The notes under the pieces: generated by a model | What the model saw: only the letters and a program-made list of their open reading frames with translations | Database searches by the model: none | Told to the model about the DNA's origin: nothing | DNA from: Pegoplata infirma | Taxonomy: Eukaryota; Arthropoda; Insecta; Diptera; Anthomyiidae | Direction: 5' to 3' | Length of the DNA stretch: 64,000 nucleotides | Assembly (NCBI GenBank): GCA_963921195.1 | Contig: OY992537.1 | Location: 75,212,894 to 75,276,893 of the forward strand | Shown: in pieces, positions 31,026 through 42,880 of the stretch | Layout: each line of letters starts with the position of its first letter | Position numbering within the stretch: position 1 is the first letter of the stretch | Made by a program: the position numbers and the translations under genes

Positions 31026-33009
31026 TACTTATTACTTTTTATAATTCATAAAATCGATATTATAACAATAATTTTACTGACTTTAACGCATTCAAACACA
31101 TAAAGTCAGTTTAGTTTGCAGCTGGAATGCTAAAATTATTGCAGAGTATATATCAGAGAATATCTCATATGCAGAGCTAAGATTGCCGACGGTTGCATTA
31201 TATTTAGAAGTTTATGTAAAGTTACAAAATATGATCAAAAAGGTTAAAAAAAAAAAAAATAGGAGTAAATTCTCCCTGAAATAAACCAGAATTCATACCA
31301 TAAATAACCAATAAGAGTATCTTTCAAACAAACAAAAAATAATAGAAATATCTCAAACCGTTTGTCTTTGGCACGTCCTGATATTTAAGATTTAAAATTA
31401 AAAAAAAAAAAAAAATTACGTACATTTTGCTCAGCTTAGACACGATTATCTTTCCAACCAAAGCATAGAAGAGAAAAACCGATACCAGATTTGGAAAATT
31501 CAGACATTTTTCTATTAAAGCGCATTTTAAAAAATTAAACAACAACTTTTCAACTTTTTACCTATTTTTGATCACTTAACCCATAAGAAAAACACACTGT
31601 GCGGTACTGGAAATACCAGAAATGTCCATAATTTTTAGAAATTCAATTTTTCTTCTGCATTTTTTTTCAACTTGAACCCCTATAACAAATATAATCAGAG
31701 CACGTGCTCGATACTTAGTAAAAAATTTAATGCACTTTTTTCCTTATAATATTTTTAAATTTTAGTTATTTGCAGAGACCATAACTGTTATGAGATTTAT
31801 TGAAAAAAAATCAAATCTAACTGTTCAAAAATATTTTTTCAAATAAAAATTAAAAATAACCGTTTAAAATGATTTATATAAATATCTGTTTAAAATAATA
31901 GAAATAAAAAATTTTATTTTTTATAACTGTTATCAAAAGCTTTTCGAGCCTTAAAAAACTTGAGTTATTAAAACAAAACTAAAATAAACGCATGCTAAAG
32001 AATCCTATTTATAGCTTATACTCCAATCATTGATTTAAATCAGGCGGTCGCTGTCAACCTCAAACACTCAAACGAAATCTGCCTGGGATTAAAAGTAGGG
32101 GAAATTACAAAAAAAGGCTTTTTGATTTCTTTAAAATAAACACTTTTCTATTGTTTTAAACAAAACAAATTTATGATAATTACGTTCTTTAATTGTTAAT
32201 GATTCAATATAGTTAAAAAAAAATTATTAAAAGTGCAAATAAAGTACAAATTTCATAACTTTAAAAAAACCAAAAATTTCCCTTTGATCCCTGGCAGACT
32301 TCGCGTAAGAGGAAAAAAAGAGAGTAGAGAGAGCTACAATCTCTTTCCTTTATTCCTCTATGTTTAAATATATAAACTTTAATTGATCTTTTTTTAAATA
32401 ACTGTTATTTACTCCAACAAACAAGTTATTTTAAATTGTTGGAACAAAAAGTTTTTAATAACTGTTATTTTATACTTTTATGATAAAAATCAAAAAATAG
32501 AAGTTATTGCATATTTAAACACGGGACATCTCTAGAAGTCGTTTCATATATAAAATACTTAGTTTGGCCAACTTTCGTTTAATGATTTTTTTAGAACAAA
32601 AAGACACATATAACTGTTATACTTGGTCTCTGGTTATTTGATTTCAACTTTAAATAAAAACGTTAACAACATAACACTAAACTCGATTTCATGTTATTCG
32701 GCAATTTTCATGTGAATTGATAAGTTTTGAAAGACAGAACAGAGGCCATAGTCACGTTTCAAGCGCAGAGATTTTTTTAATTTGTAAACTAGTGTTTCAG
32801 AAATCACCCACAATTTGATGACTGGTATAACAATTATTTTAATTGGAGTAATGTGTAGTAGATAATTTCAATCAATTTCAAAAATGTAACTCGAATTCTT
32901 TGATCAAGTGGTCTTCCACACGCTAGTTCCGTGGGGAAGTTGTAATAACTTGGCTGATTTTTAACCGATTTTAGTTTTTATTGCCTTTTTAAAAGGTAAT
33001 GTACTCCAC
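31026..33009. other. no feature recognised
   Basis: About 2 kb of AT-rich sequence with A-runs at 31250 and 31405. One block near 32880-32970 (CAATTTCAAAAATGTAACTC, GTGGGGAAGTTGTAATAACT, TGGCTGATTTTTAACCGATT) matches an inner block of the 39151-41391 palindrome. No gene. Confidence 0.5.
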
Positions 33010-33294
33010 ATCACAATTATGTAACCATTTGAATTTAAAAAATTTGATGGGGAAAAAATTATGAAAAAAATTTTTGAGGAAAAAAAATTGGAGAAAAAAA
33101 AGTTATTGATGAAATTATTATCCAAATTACAAATCGAAGTTCTAAACCTCTTTGGTTTAGAAAATTAAAACATTAATTCTTTTTTTTTTTTTTGTTAGTC
33201 TTTAGCTTATATAGTCAAACTGAGGTGGCGTGACGTGTCCTGTGAAGTCCTGCATCATTTTTAAAATTTGACACCAGCCTAAAAACACTGTCAT
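33010..33294 (-). repeat. partial inverse copy of the CATGATAATGTTTT element
   Basis: TATAGTCAAACTGAGGTGGCG, GACACCAGCCTAAAAACAC and TGTCATG are the inverse of 16081-16160. The T-rich tract is represented by GGGGAAAAAATTATG. Confidence 0.65.
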
Positions 33295-33451
33295 GTTAAA
33301 AAACGAAATCGCTCCTCCCTAATATACATTCATTCATAAATATGTAAATATTACATACACGTGTATACGTTTTGAGAAAATATATTGAATCTAATAAATG
33401 CATTCTGTGTGATTTAAGGAGTATACAAAACAAATCATTGTGAAATTTCAT

Positions 33452-34555
33452 ATATGAGGCATTCCACACCAAATGTCCAGCGAAAAAAAACATGTGTACC
33501 GTAAACTTCTGAATAGGTGATATGGATAGCCCTATATGGAACTTAGAAAATTGCGTTTTTGGTTTTTCAATTTTTCAAAAACTGGGCTTAGGAGGCGTGG
33601 TCAAATATTGGAAAAATGGTCAAATTTGTGGCGAGTTGCCTTGATTAAATATTTATCACATTAAAACGGAATGCACCACAATGTCAAAAATTTACGTTCT
33701 TATATAGTTTTGTATGGGCTATCGATTAAAAATTTTTTTTTTTGGAAAATTTCAGAACCCGTTCTGAAATTTTCCATTTTTTAAAAAAGTCAATTTATCA
33801 AAAGTCCGGCCATTTTTTTTTTTCTTTTTTATTTATTTTTTTAAAAGTTTAGATGTTTGTCCATCCACACAAAAAAAATCAGAAACACGTTCATCTTTTT
33901 TTTCGAGAAAATCGCATTTGAACTTTAAATTTCATAATTTGCTTGTATTTTCTTGTGTCAATTTGCTTGTATTTTCTTGTGTCAACAGAGCGTATGACGA
34001 ATATTTATGCCATTAATATTACTCATTCGCAACTTTAAAACAAAGAAATACAAGCAAATAACAAAATTGTTATGAAATTTAAAGTTCAAATGCGATTTTC
34101 TCGAAAAAAAAGGTGAACGTGTTTCTGATTTTTTTTGTGTGGATGGACAAACATCTAAACTTTTAAAAAAATAAATAAAAACGAAAAAAAAAGTGGCCGG
34201 ATTTTTGATAAATTGACTTTTTTAAAAAATGGAAAATTTCAGAACGGGTTCTGAAAATTTTCCAAAAAAAAAAAATTTTATCGATAGCCCATACAAAACT
34301 ATATAAGAACGTAAATTTTTGACATTGTGGTGCATTCCGTTTTAATGTGATAAATATTTAATCAAGGCAACTCGCCACAAATTTTACCATTTTTCCAATA
34401 TTTGACCACGCCTCCTAAGCCCAGTTTTCGAAAATTTGAAGAACCAAAAACGCAATTTTCTTAGTTACATATAGGGCTATCCAAACAACCTATTCACAAA
34501 TTTAAGGGACACATGTTTTTCTGTAGCGGGACATTTGGTGTGGAATGCCTCATAT
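33452..34555. repeat. palindromic element, family P1, complete
   Basis: ATATGAGGCATTCCACACCA and AATGTCC at the left are mirrored at 34529-34555. The arms pair along their whole ~500-bp length, for example GCTTAGGAGGCGTGGTCAAA / TTTGACCACGCCTCCTAAGC and GTTTAGATGTTTGTCCATCC / GGATGGACAAACATCTAAAC. A small duplicated TTGCTTGTATTTTCTTGTGT lies beside the centre. Confidence 0.88.
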
Positions 34556-35824
34556 GCTTGTTTGTTTGTGTGTGTGAGTGAGTGTGTGTATACCTGCACT
34601 TGTATAAAATATTTCTTAGTGCACACTCTCAGCCACCTGCTAAGTTTTGACATTCAATTTAGATTGGTTTAGATAAATATTAAATTTTGTATTGTTTATA
34701 TTTACAACAAAATGTAGCAAATAAATGAGTAAAATTGAATATTGTAAGTGGAGAAAACATAGAAATATAATACCCTATTTTGCATTTAGAATTTCAGAAA
34801 ATTTCTAGAAAAATGTGTCAGCTTATAAGAATTTTTATACAAGAAAATGTCTCACAATCAGAGAGTGAAAACTTTTCATATAAAAAAAATTCTCAGAGTG
34901 TGGGAAGAAAATTAACGGGCATTACTTGATGATTTTAAAATTTGTAAGATTTTTTTTGTATAGTCATCTCTTCCAAACACTTCAACATTTCGTGTGTAAT
35001 GTATCGAAATTTCGTTTTAGGACACCATAAACTAACCTAAAGGAAAATTGTGTTTCTCAATCCGAAATTAATAATCCCGAGACTGTTGAAAACAGGATAT
35101 ACCACCAAAAGTTGGATTTATCACATTAGTGTGTCAACAATTATCCCGTAACCGGAGAAAATAGGACAAAACCAAAATTTTCTAATTTATACCAAGTCCC
35201 GAACAAAATTTAAAATTGTCTAAGTCCCACCTCAGTTTTGTGTATTTTGTTGTTAAAAATTTCTTAAAAAATGATTTAAGAAAAAAAAAATCATAAGTTT
35301 TGGAAAACTTGATAGTCCCGAAATTTTATTTAAAAATTTCGTCCCGGAAATAACAATTTTTTGATAATTTGTTTGGCGTTTTGGAATAAAAACGTTTTTT
35401 TTTAAGTTTTTGAAAGCTTTCTTAGTTTTAAAAACTTTGAAGTATTTTTCAAAAATGGTTAGCAATTTTAATTGTTGAGCAAATTTAATATATTCAATTG
35501 AATAATTGCACATTAGGGCGTCCCATCATATTTAAATTTTCGAATTTCATGTCGTAAGTAATACCTGCCAAATGATGGCTACGTTAGAGCTGATTGAGGG
35601 AAAATTTATGAAAAAATTTCGCAACGTCATCTTCAATCGACAACCAGCGGTCAAAGTTAAAAAAAAAATAACGTATTTCGACTAAAATTCATGTCCGAAT
35701 TTTTTGACCAAATTCGGTTTAAAAATTCGGAAGTTTTGTTTAATTTATTGGAAAAATATAAACATAAAATTTATTTTTTTATCCAAATTCATGTCAAAAG
35801 TTGGAAAATGTTAAGTGTGTTATC
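34556..35824. other. no gene; GT microsatellite and one hAT-like end
   Basis: TTTGTGTGTGTGAGTGAGTG lies at 34564-34590. A partial TATACCC block (CATTTCGTGTGTAATGTATC) lies near 34988. TAGGGCGTCCCATCATATTT at 35515 resembles the terminus of the element at 46555, with no partner found. Confidence 0.5.
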
Positions 35825-36097
35825 TAAAAAATATAAAAAATGTGAAATCGCGATTTTGGTCCAAAAATGCTGATCTGCGATTTTGGTCCACAGATTGTGA
35901 CAAGCATTTTTGGGCCAAAATCGTGTTTTTATATTTTTTTAATATGTTTTGTATAACAAATATTGGAAAATGTTAAGTGCGTTATTTAAAAAATATTAAA
36001 AAAATATAAAAAAACACGATTTTGGCCCAAAAATGCTTATCATAATCTGTGGACCAAAGTCCAGATCAGCATTTTTGGACCAAAATCGCGATTTTAT
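35825..36097. repeat. inverted repeat with ATTTTGG(T/C)CCAAAAATGCT boxes
   Basis: ATCGCGATTTTGGTCCAAAA, TGCTGATCTG and GGTCCACAGATT are mirrored by AATCTGTGGACC, CAGATCAGCA and TTTTGGACCAAAATCGCGAT. It abuts the start of the next repeat. Confidence 0.8.
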
Positions 36098-36716
36098 ATT
36101 TTTATACCCACCACTTAGTGATAGAGGGTATATATAAGTTTGTCATTCCGTTTGTAACTCATCGAAATATCGGTCTGGGACCCCATAAAGTATATATATT
36201 TATGATCACCGATCGATTTTAAGACATTCTAGCGATGTCCGTCTGTCCGTCTGTCTGTGGAAATGGTGATCACGGCCAAAATATTACACGGAGGTGACTG
36301 AAACTTTACATTTTTATTGGAAGTTCTCCCGAGAAGTGTGGCATTGCATTTGAGCGATATCGGTTCAGCGGTTCAAAAGTTATGAACGAAAATGTAAGGA
36401 CACCTCCAAAATTTTAGTACATTCAACATAACCTAAAAATACAAAATGCTTTAATTCGGCTGCTGGTTGACATATGTGAACGAAATTGAACACCAAATGG
36501 TATTTAAACAAGTACGAACATATTTTTGGACAAAAAAAACAAGAAAATAATCGCGGATTTTTTTTTTTACCAATTTTTTTTTTTGCGGAAATTTTTTTTA
36601 AATTTCTTTGTTTTCAAAAGTAATTTCCTTTTAAATAAAGTTTTTTTCAATAATCTTTTTGAAATTGTGGAGGGTATCACTACATTCGGCAAGGCCGAAT
36701 TTAACTTTTTTACTTG
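36098..36716 (+). repeat. TATACCC-hairpin repeat, subfamily B
   Basis: TTATACCCACCACTTAGTGA, TTTGTCATTCCGTTTGTAAC, GACCCCATAAAGTATATAT, GTCC microsatellite, ATCGGTTCAGCGGTTCAAAA, then GGAGGGTATCACTACATTCG, GGCAAGGCCGAA and TTTTTTACTTG. Confidence 0.85.
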
Positions 36717-36727
36717 TTTAATATATT

Positions 36728-37010
36728 ATCGCGTCGAAAAAGTTGTAAATTTACAACTTTATTGGTAAAATGCTTGTAAAATAACAATAAAGCTCGTAAT
36801 TTTTACTAGGAATTCTCTTAAAATAGGAGATAGCAAAAAATGTAGTAAAATTACGAGAGCTTCTTGTATGTTTTATCGCGCCAAAAAAGTTGTAAATTTA
36901 GATTTTTATTGGTAAAATTACAAAAAGGCTCGTAATTTTTACTAGAAATTCTCGTAAAATAGGAGGTCCAAAAAATAAAGTTTTTCTGGTCATTTTACAA
37001 GTTTTTTGTT
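36728..37010 (+). repeat. two tandem ~147-bp units between opposed repeats
   Basis: TATCGCGTCGAAAAAGTTGT..CTCGTAATTTTTACTAGGAA is duplicated as TATCGCGCCAAAAAAGTTGT..CTCGTAATTTTTACTAGAAA. It lies between the plus repeat ending at 36716 and the minus repeat starting at 37049. Confidence 0.75.
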
Positions 37011-37048
37011 TTGAGTGTGAGTCCGCAAGAAAATACATTTCTAATTCG

Positions 37049-37890
37049 AACAAGTAGAAAAGTTAAATTCGCCTTGGCCGAATCTATGAATACCTTCCAC
37101 AGTGCCCTTTTTAAGTGATATTAAATTTTCTAACGTGAAAAAAATAACATTTTTGATTAAAAATATTTTATTTTGTGTAAAAAAACTTTTTTTTAAAGTA
37201 ATTTTTGAAAAAAAAAAAAAATAATTTACAAAATTTTTTTTGAGTGTAAATTTTTTTTTGAGTATAAAGTTTTTTTCGGGTATTTTATTTTTATTTTTAT
37301 AGTGTAAAAATATTTTTGAGTGACAAAAATACGTTCTTAAATATTTTTGTGACTTACCAATATTTTTAAGACATGTTTAACGGGTTTTCAACACGAGAAT
37401 TTAAGGTGAAACTAATCTGATATTCACGGTTTTGCTAATTACTTTGGAACCACTCAACCGCTTTGGCTGATTCAATACGAACTAAGCCTGAGAAACGACA
37501 AATATATTTGCTATTCGTCAGCATCCTCAGACTTGCCTTTCGAAAGTTAGCGTGTTTTTTATCTTGTAAATTCACGAAAAACCCTTGCCGAAATTCAGTC
37601 TTTTGCTCATAACTTTTGAACCACTTCGACCGACTTCGCTGGATTGCAATACCAACCTGACCCGGTAAATGCCCAACCCTCCGTAAAGTCTTTCAAAAGT
37701 TAGCGTGTTTTCAACAGACAGACAGACGGACGGACGGACTTACGGACGGACATCGATAGATCGTCTAAAAATCGATCGAGGATCATGAATATATATAATT
37801 TATGGGGTCTTATACCAATATTTCGAGGTGTTACAAACGGAATGACAAACTTATATATATCCTCTATCACTAGAGTGAAGGGTATAAAAA
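37049..37890 (-). repeat. TATACCC-hairpin repeat, subfamily B, full length
   Basis: Inverse order: AACAAGTAGAAAAGTTAAAT, CCTTGGCCGAATCTATGAAT, CCTTCCACAGTG, AACGGGTTTTCAAC, GACGGACGGAC microsatellite, TTTATGGGGTCTTATACC, AGGGTATAAAAATA. Confidence 0.88.
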
Positions 37891-39150
37891 TATTTCTATA
37901 GAAAAAAGTTATCAGAATCTGTTGCAAACATCAAAACGAATCTACATTACCTAATGTTATTACACATTTAACAGAGTACATGAAGAAATATACAAATAGC
38001 TTTTATTTAATGAAATCATGTGGTGTAACCTTAACATATACACAATAGAACGGCCAACTAGCTGACAGTTAGACAGTAACTATAATGTACCCAAAAAATA
38101 CACCTAAAAAAAATCTACTGTATTAATATAAAAAAAAAAAAAACTACAGAAAAGAACTTAGCTTTTCCGAACATATTAAAATAATTTGGAAAACATTTAT
38201 TTGAATAAAAAATTTTTTAAGCTAAAACAATTTTTGAAAAAAAACCTAAAAATAATAAATAAAAAAGTTAAAAAACAAAAAAAAAAATTTAAAATAAATA
38301 ATTTTGTGTTCAAAAGTTTTCGAGGTGTCTTTAAATTTTTACAATTTTACTAAATTATTTTTTTGAGTACGACATACCTACAAAGTCTTTAATGTTTGTG
38401 TATAGACAGTTAATAAATAAATAATGAAACACTCTAAAAAAATGTAAAAGGTTTTAATATAAGTGAAAACAACTGTAAATGTTGAAACAACTAAAATGTT
38501 AGTAAATTTGGGGTCAACTACATTTTCAGTAAAACAACAAAAAATTTTATTTTTTGAATTAAAATAAGTTCAATAAATTCTTTAAAAACATCCAGCTAAC
38601 CAAAATAGTTGTTGTCAAAAACAACTACCAAAATGTTTATATAACAACAACCACTACTACAACTAAACCAAAAAAAAAATGGTTTTTAAACAAACCACCA
38701 ACATGTAATAACTGTATTATTTTTCTGAGTGTACAAACTCTTTTTTGTATACTGTTGTAAATTTTATGTAAATAAATTAGTTATATTTTTCAATGCGGAA
38801 GTTCATTGGACCACATCAGTAATTTGTTTACCAACAATCAGTTGATAAACTTTACAATTTAAAATAAATGGTATGAGGCAATTGACTTATTTTTAAATAA
38901 TAATTAGTTTTACTGCTTTTGTTTGGTAAAAAAACGCAAATTTTTATTAACTTTAAGCGCTGGTAGCCAACTTAAAGTTTACTTGGACATTTTCAAAAAA
39001 TTTTACCACAATCGTCGTTTGATTAAAATTTCTAATGGTTATAGGTTGATCAAGTACCTATGTGGACTTAATAGGACTAGGGGGGGAGTAGCTTCTTGAA
39101 GAACTAAAACTACCCCAGAAAAACAGAATTTTTGACATGTTATTATATAT
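37891..39150. other. no gene; A-rich, possible degraded MITE
   Basis: AAACACTCTAAAAAAATG (38428) and TTTTTCTGAGTGTAC (38723) could be ends of a CACTC-type MITE, but the arms do not pair well. The rest is anonymous. Confidence 0.4.
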
Positions 39151-41391
39151 GGGGCATTCCGGGCCAAATCACTCACTTTTAGACCGGACCCCCTTCGATT
39201 AACTTTTTTTTGGATATGTTTTAGTACGTATTAAATTCAACTTGCTCTCAGATTTTTATACCATGTTGGTGTTGAGTAATCAATTTTTCCAACTGGCGAT
39301 TTTTTCAAGAAAATTAAAAAATTTTAATTTTCAATTAATTTTGCCCAGTAAAAATAATAGATATCTTAAAAAAAGTTGGACGTTTTGTTGGTATTCAAAT
39401 GTAGGTGTAGAAAAAATATATGCAAAAATTATTCGAAGTAACTATGACTTATTTTTTAACGTCTAAAAATTAAAATCGACTTAAAAAAAAAACTCTGAAA
39501 CCTTTGATTTTTTTTTTTAAGTCAAAAAATTCTACTCTAAATTAAGTAACTCTAAAGCCGTAACTCGAGATGTGATCGTTCAATTTTTTTTCAAATTTGA
39601 AAATTTCACTTTTTTTTACTCTGGTTTATTTTATATGGTGCTCCAAAAAATTAAATTGGATATTGACCCTAACCTACCCTAGATATATTCATTTGTGGGT
39701 AAAAATATGTCTCACAAAAATTTTAAGTTGATCGGACATGGGTAAGGCGTGCCGCATCGGAATTGAATTTTAAAAAACCGATTACAATGAAAAATATGAA
39801 CTTTTTTCTGTTTTCTCAATTTTTTTGGTATTTTAAGTTAAATTTGAATTCAGGTGGTTACAGAATTTTCGATTTGGAGTAAAGTTTCGCTCTAATAAGG
39901 CACTAAAAACAAAAATCGGTTGAAAATCAGCGAAGTTATTAAAACTTCCCCAGGCATCTAATGTGTGGCAGACCACTTCATTAAGGAATACAATCCGATT
40001 TTTGAAATTCATTGAAATTTTCTACTGTAATAACATTTTTTTGTTCTTCAAGTTCAAATGTAATTTGATGACAAGTGTTTTCCATATTGTGTTTTGCTAG
40101 CATATTTTAAATAATTGCTAAAAATGCCTTAATTTTTCAACACTCGTTTGAAATCTCCACTTTAAAATTTTTATTTTTTTTTTTTAAATTTAGAAAAACC
40201 AAAAAAATATTACACTGGAACATAAAGATTAAAAAATGTCACTACAATAGATATTTTCAATAAATTTCAAAAATTTGACTCGTATTCATTAATCATGTAG
40301 CATGACGTACGTTAGATGCCTGGGGAAGTTGTAAGAACATGGCTGATTTTCCGTTTGTAAAACATCGAAATATTGGTCTAGGACCCCATAATGTATATAT
40401 ATTCATGATCCTCGAACGATTTGCAGTCGATCTAGCGATGTCCGTCCGTCTGTCTGTCTGTCCGTCCGTAGAAAACACGCTAACTTTTGAAAGACTTCAC
40501 AGAGGCTACTGAAGTTTGGCATATATGTTGGCCATTTACCTGGTCAGGTTGGTATTGCAATCCAGCCAAATCGGTCCAGTGGTTCAAAAGTTATGAGCAA
40601 AAGAGTAAATTTCGGCAAGAGGTTTTCGCAAATTTACGAGATAAAAAGCACGATAACTTTCGAAAAACAATAATCAGACTGCTGAAACGAGGCTTATATC
40701 TTTGCCGTTCTTCAGGTCTGTTTGGTATTTAATTTTAGCTCAATCGGTCGTGTGGTTCAAAAGTTATAAACAAAACTCCGAATTTCAGATTATGTTCATC
40801 TTAAATGCCACGTGGTAAACAAGTTTTAAAAGCATTGGTGGTAACTAAGCAATGCTTTTCAAACTTATTTAGTTTTAAAGCAATGCTTTTAAAACTTGTT
40901 TAGTTTTAAAAGCATTGGTAACTTAAAAATTACAGTCGAAAAAAATTTTACACACAAAAAAAAAATTAGTAATTTTTCTTTTAAATGACAAAAAAAAGAG
41001 TTTTTTACTCAAAATAAAATATTTCTAATCAAAATTGTTATTTTTTTTCGCGATAAAATGTACTATCCTTTAAAAAAGGCATTGTGGAGGGTATTCATAG
41101 ATTCGGCAAAGTCGAATTTAACTTTTCTAAAACTTCATTTAAATACCAACAAAACGTTGCCCAACTTTCTTTAAGATATCTTTATTTATTACAGGTCAAA
41201 ACAAATTGAAAATTAAAGTTTTTTAATTTTTTTGAAAAAATCGCCATTTTGAAAAATTGAATACTCAACACTAACATGGTATAAAAATGAAAATTTGAGA
41301 GCAAGTTGAATAATACGTAATAAAATATATCCAAAAAAATTAATTGAAGAGGGTTGGGTCTAAAAGTGAGAGATTTGGCCTGGAATGACCC
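39151..41391. repeat. palindromic element interrupted by a TATACCC repeat
   Basis: GGGGCATTCCGGGCCAAATC (left) is mirrored by GATTTGGCCTGGAATGACCC (right). Further in, CCATGTTGGTGTTGAGTA / TACTCAACACTAACATGG and GTTGGACGTTTTGTTGGTAT / ATACCAACAAAACGTTGCCC pair. An inner inverted pair (CTTCCCCAGGCATCTAATGT near 39945, ACGTTAGATGCCTGGGGAAG near 40308) forms a second hairpin. The repeat at 40351-41130 separates the inner and outer right arm. Confidence 0.8.
40351..41130 (+). repeat. TATACCC-hairpin repeat, subfamily B, 5' end missing
   Basis: Starts CCGTTTGTAAAACATCGAAA, then GACCCCATAATGTATATAT, GTCC microsatellite, ATCGGTCCAGTGGTTCAAAA, a local duplication of AAGCAATGCTTTTAAAACTT, and GGAGGGTATTCATAGATTCG to AACTTTTCTA. 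Confidence 0.85.
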
Positions 41392-41659
41392 GTATATTTG
41401 TTCGAGAACTGAAACATTTTTGCGATTTGAAGGTCCTCGACATGCTCTTGGAGCAAAGAGATCATAAAAGTCAAATTTTTAATATAAGTATTGTTAAAAT
41501 TGTAGTTGTTAAGTGCAAAAACCATAATTTATATATTTGACTACATTAATCAGTAGGAAGAAGGTGTCCCCTGCCAACTTCCCTTCCACAAAAAAAAAGT
41601 CCTTCCCATTTTTTTAAATTTATTTGTTAGCCTGTTTAAATGCCCTGTGAGGAAGAGCG

Positions 41660-42145
41660 CCAGTTCTGTAACCGGTTCTGCACTTGTCCAAACTGACAAG
41701 GACCGGTCCCGGACCGGAACTTTTGCTTATAGTCGACCTATCACTTCTAATATGGCTATATCCTAGGACGAGGTTAATTGATAGCTGATGATATGTCACA
41801 GAACTAGTTTCAAAAACATGTCTCAGATTTCAATTTGAGGAACCTGACACCAAACTAGCTCTAATGGACAGGTCACTGAACTAACCCACTCTAGTTACCC
41901 AGAGAGGAAAAGAACCGGTCGTGTGACCGGTTCTTAACTTGTCAAAAGTGACAAGGACCGGTCTCAGACTGGAACTTTTACATATAAGAGAGCTATAACT
42001 TTTAGATGGCTATGTCATAGGACGGTGTTAATTGGTACCTAGTGACATGTCACATAACTAGTCTCAAAAAACATGTCACATATTTCACTATGAGGAACAT
42101 GTCACGGGATCAATTCATGTCATTAATGGACATTTCTGGGTAAAA
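41660..42145 (+). repeat. two tandem ~245-bp units with ACCGGTTCT / GACAAGGACCGGTC
   Basis: AACCGGTTCTGCACTTGTCC, GACAAGGACCGGTCCCGGAC, TAGGACGAGGTTAATTG and AAACATGTCTCAGATTTCA recur about 245 bp later with modest divergence. Confidence 0.8.
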
Positions 42146-42204
42146 GTTCCTTCTGATTAATTGACCCTTTTTCACTTACAGAATATGCGCCCATGTATCT
42201 GTTT

Positions 42205-42880
42205 GAGAATCTGAGACTTTTTTTATAGAAAAAATTTCACTTTTTCTATAGAAAAAATGTTTCACAATCTAAAATTTTTTCAATAGAAAAAATTCCTCAG
42301 AGTATAACATTTTTTTCTAAAAAAATGTTTCAGAATCTAAAACATTTTCTATAGAAAAAATGTCTTAAAATTTTAGAAAAATTATTTTGGAATCTGAAAC
42401 TTTTCTAAAGAAAATGTGTTTCAGAGTTTGAGACTTTTTCTATAGAAAATCTGAGATATATTCTATGAAAAAAATGTCTCAGAATCTACGACTTTTTCTT
42501 AGAAAATATGTCTCATAATCTGAGACTTTATCTATAGAAAAAAAATCATAGAGTCTGATACCTTTTCTTTTGAAAAATGTCTCGGAATCTGAGACTATTT
42601 CTATAAAAAAAAGTTTCTCAGAATCTGAGACTTTTCCTATAAAAAAAATACTTAGAATCTTAGACTTTTTTTCCATAGAACAAGTTCTTAGAATCTGAGC
42701 CTTCTCTATAGAAAAAATTGTCAGAATTTGAGGCATTTTCTATAGAAAAAATCTCAGAATCTGAGACTTTTCCGAAAAAAAATGCTTGAAATCTGAGATA
42801 GGAAAAATGTCTCAGAATATGAGACGTTTTCTATGGATAAAAGTGTCTCAGAATTTGAGACTTTCTAAGACATTTGATTT
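42205..42880 (+). repeat. satellite-like array, 32-36-bp unit, ~20 copies
   Basis: Unit close to TCAGAATCTGAGACTTTTTC followed by TATAGAAAAAATG. Copies vary in A/T-run length. TCTATAGAAAA is a short palindromic core. Confidence 0.9.

Noticed and set aside
42205..42880. CRISPR-like array
   Set aside because: Units are contiguous and irregular with no unique spacers, and the genome is animal nuclear DNA. It is a satellite.
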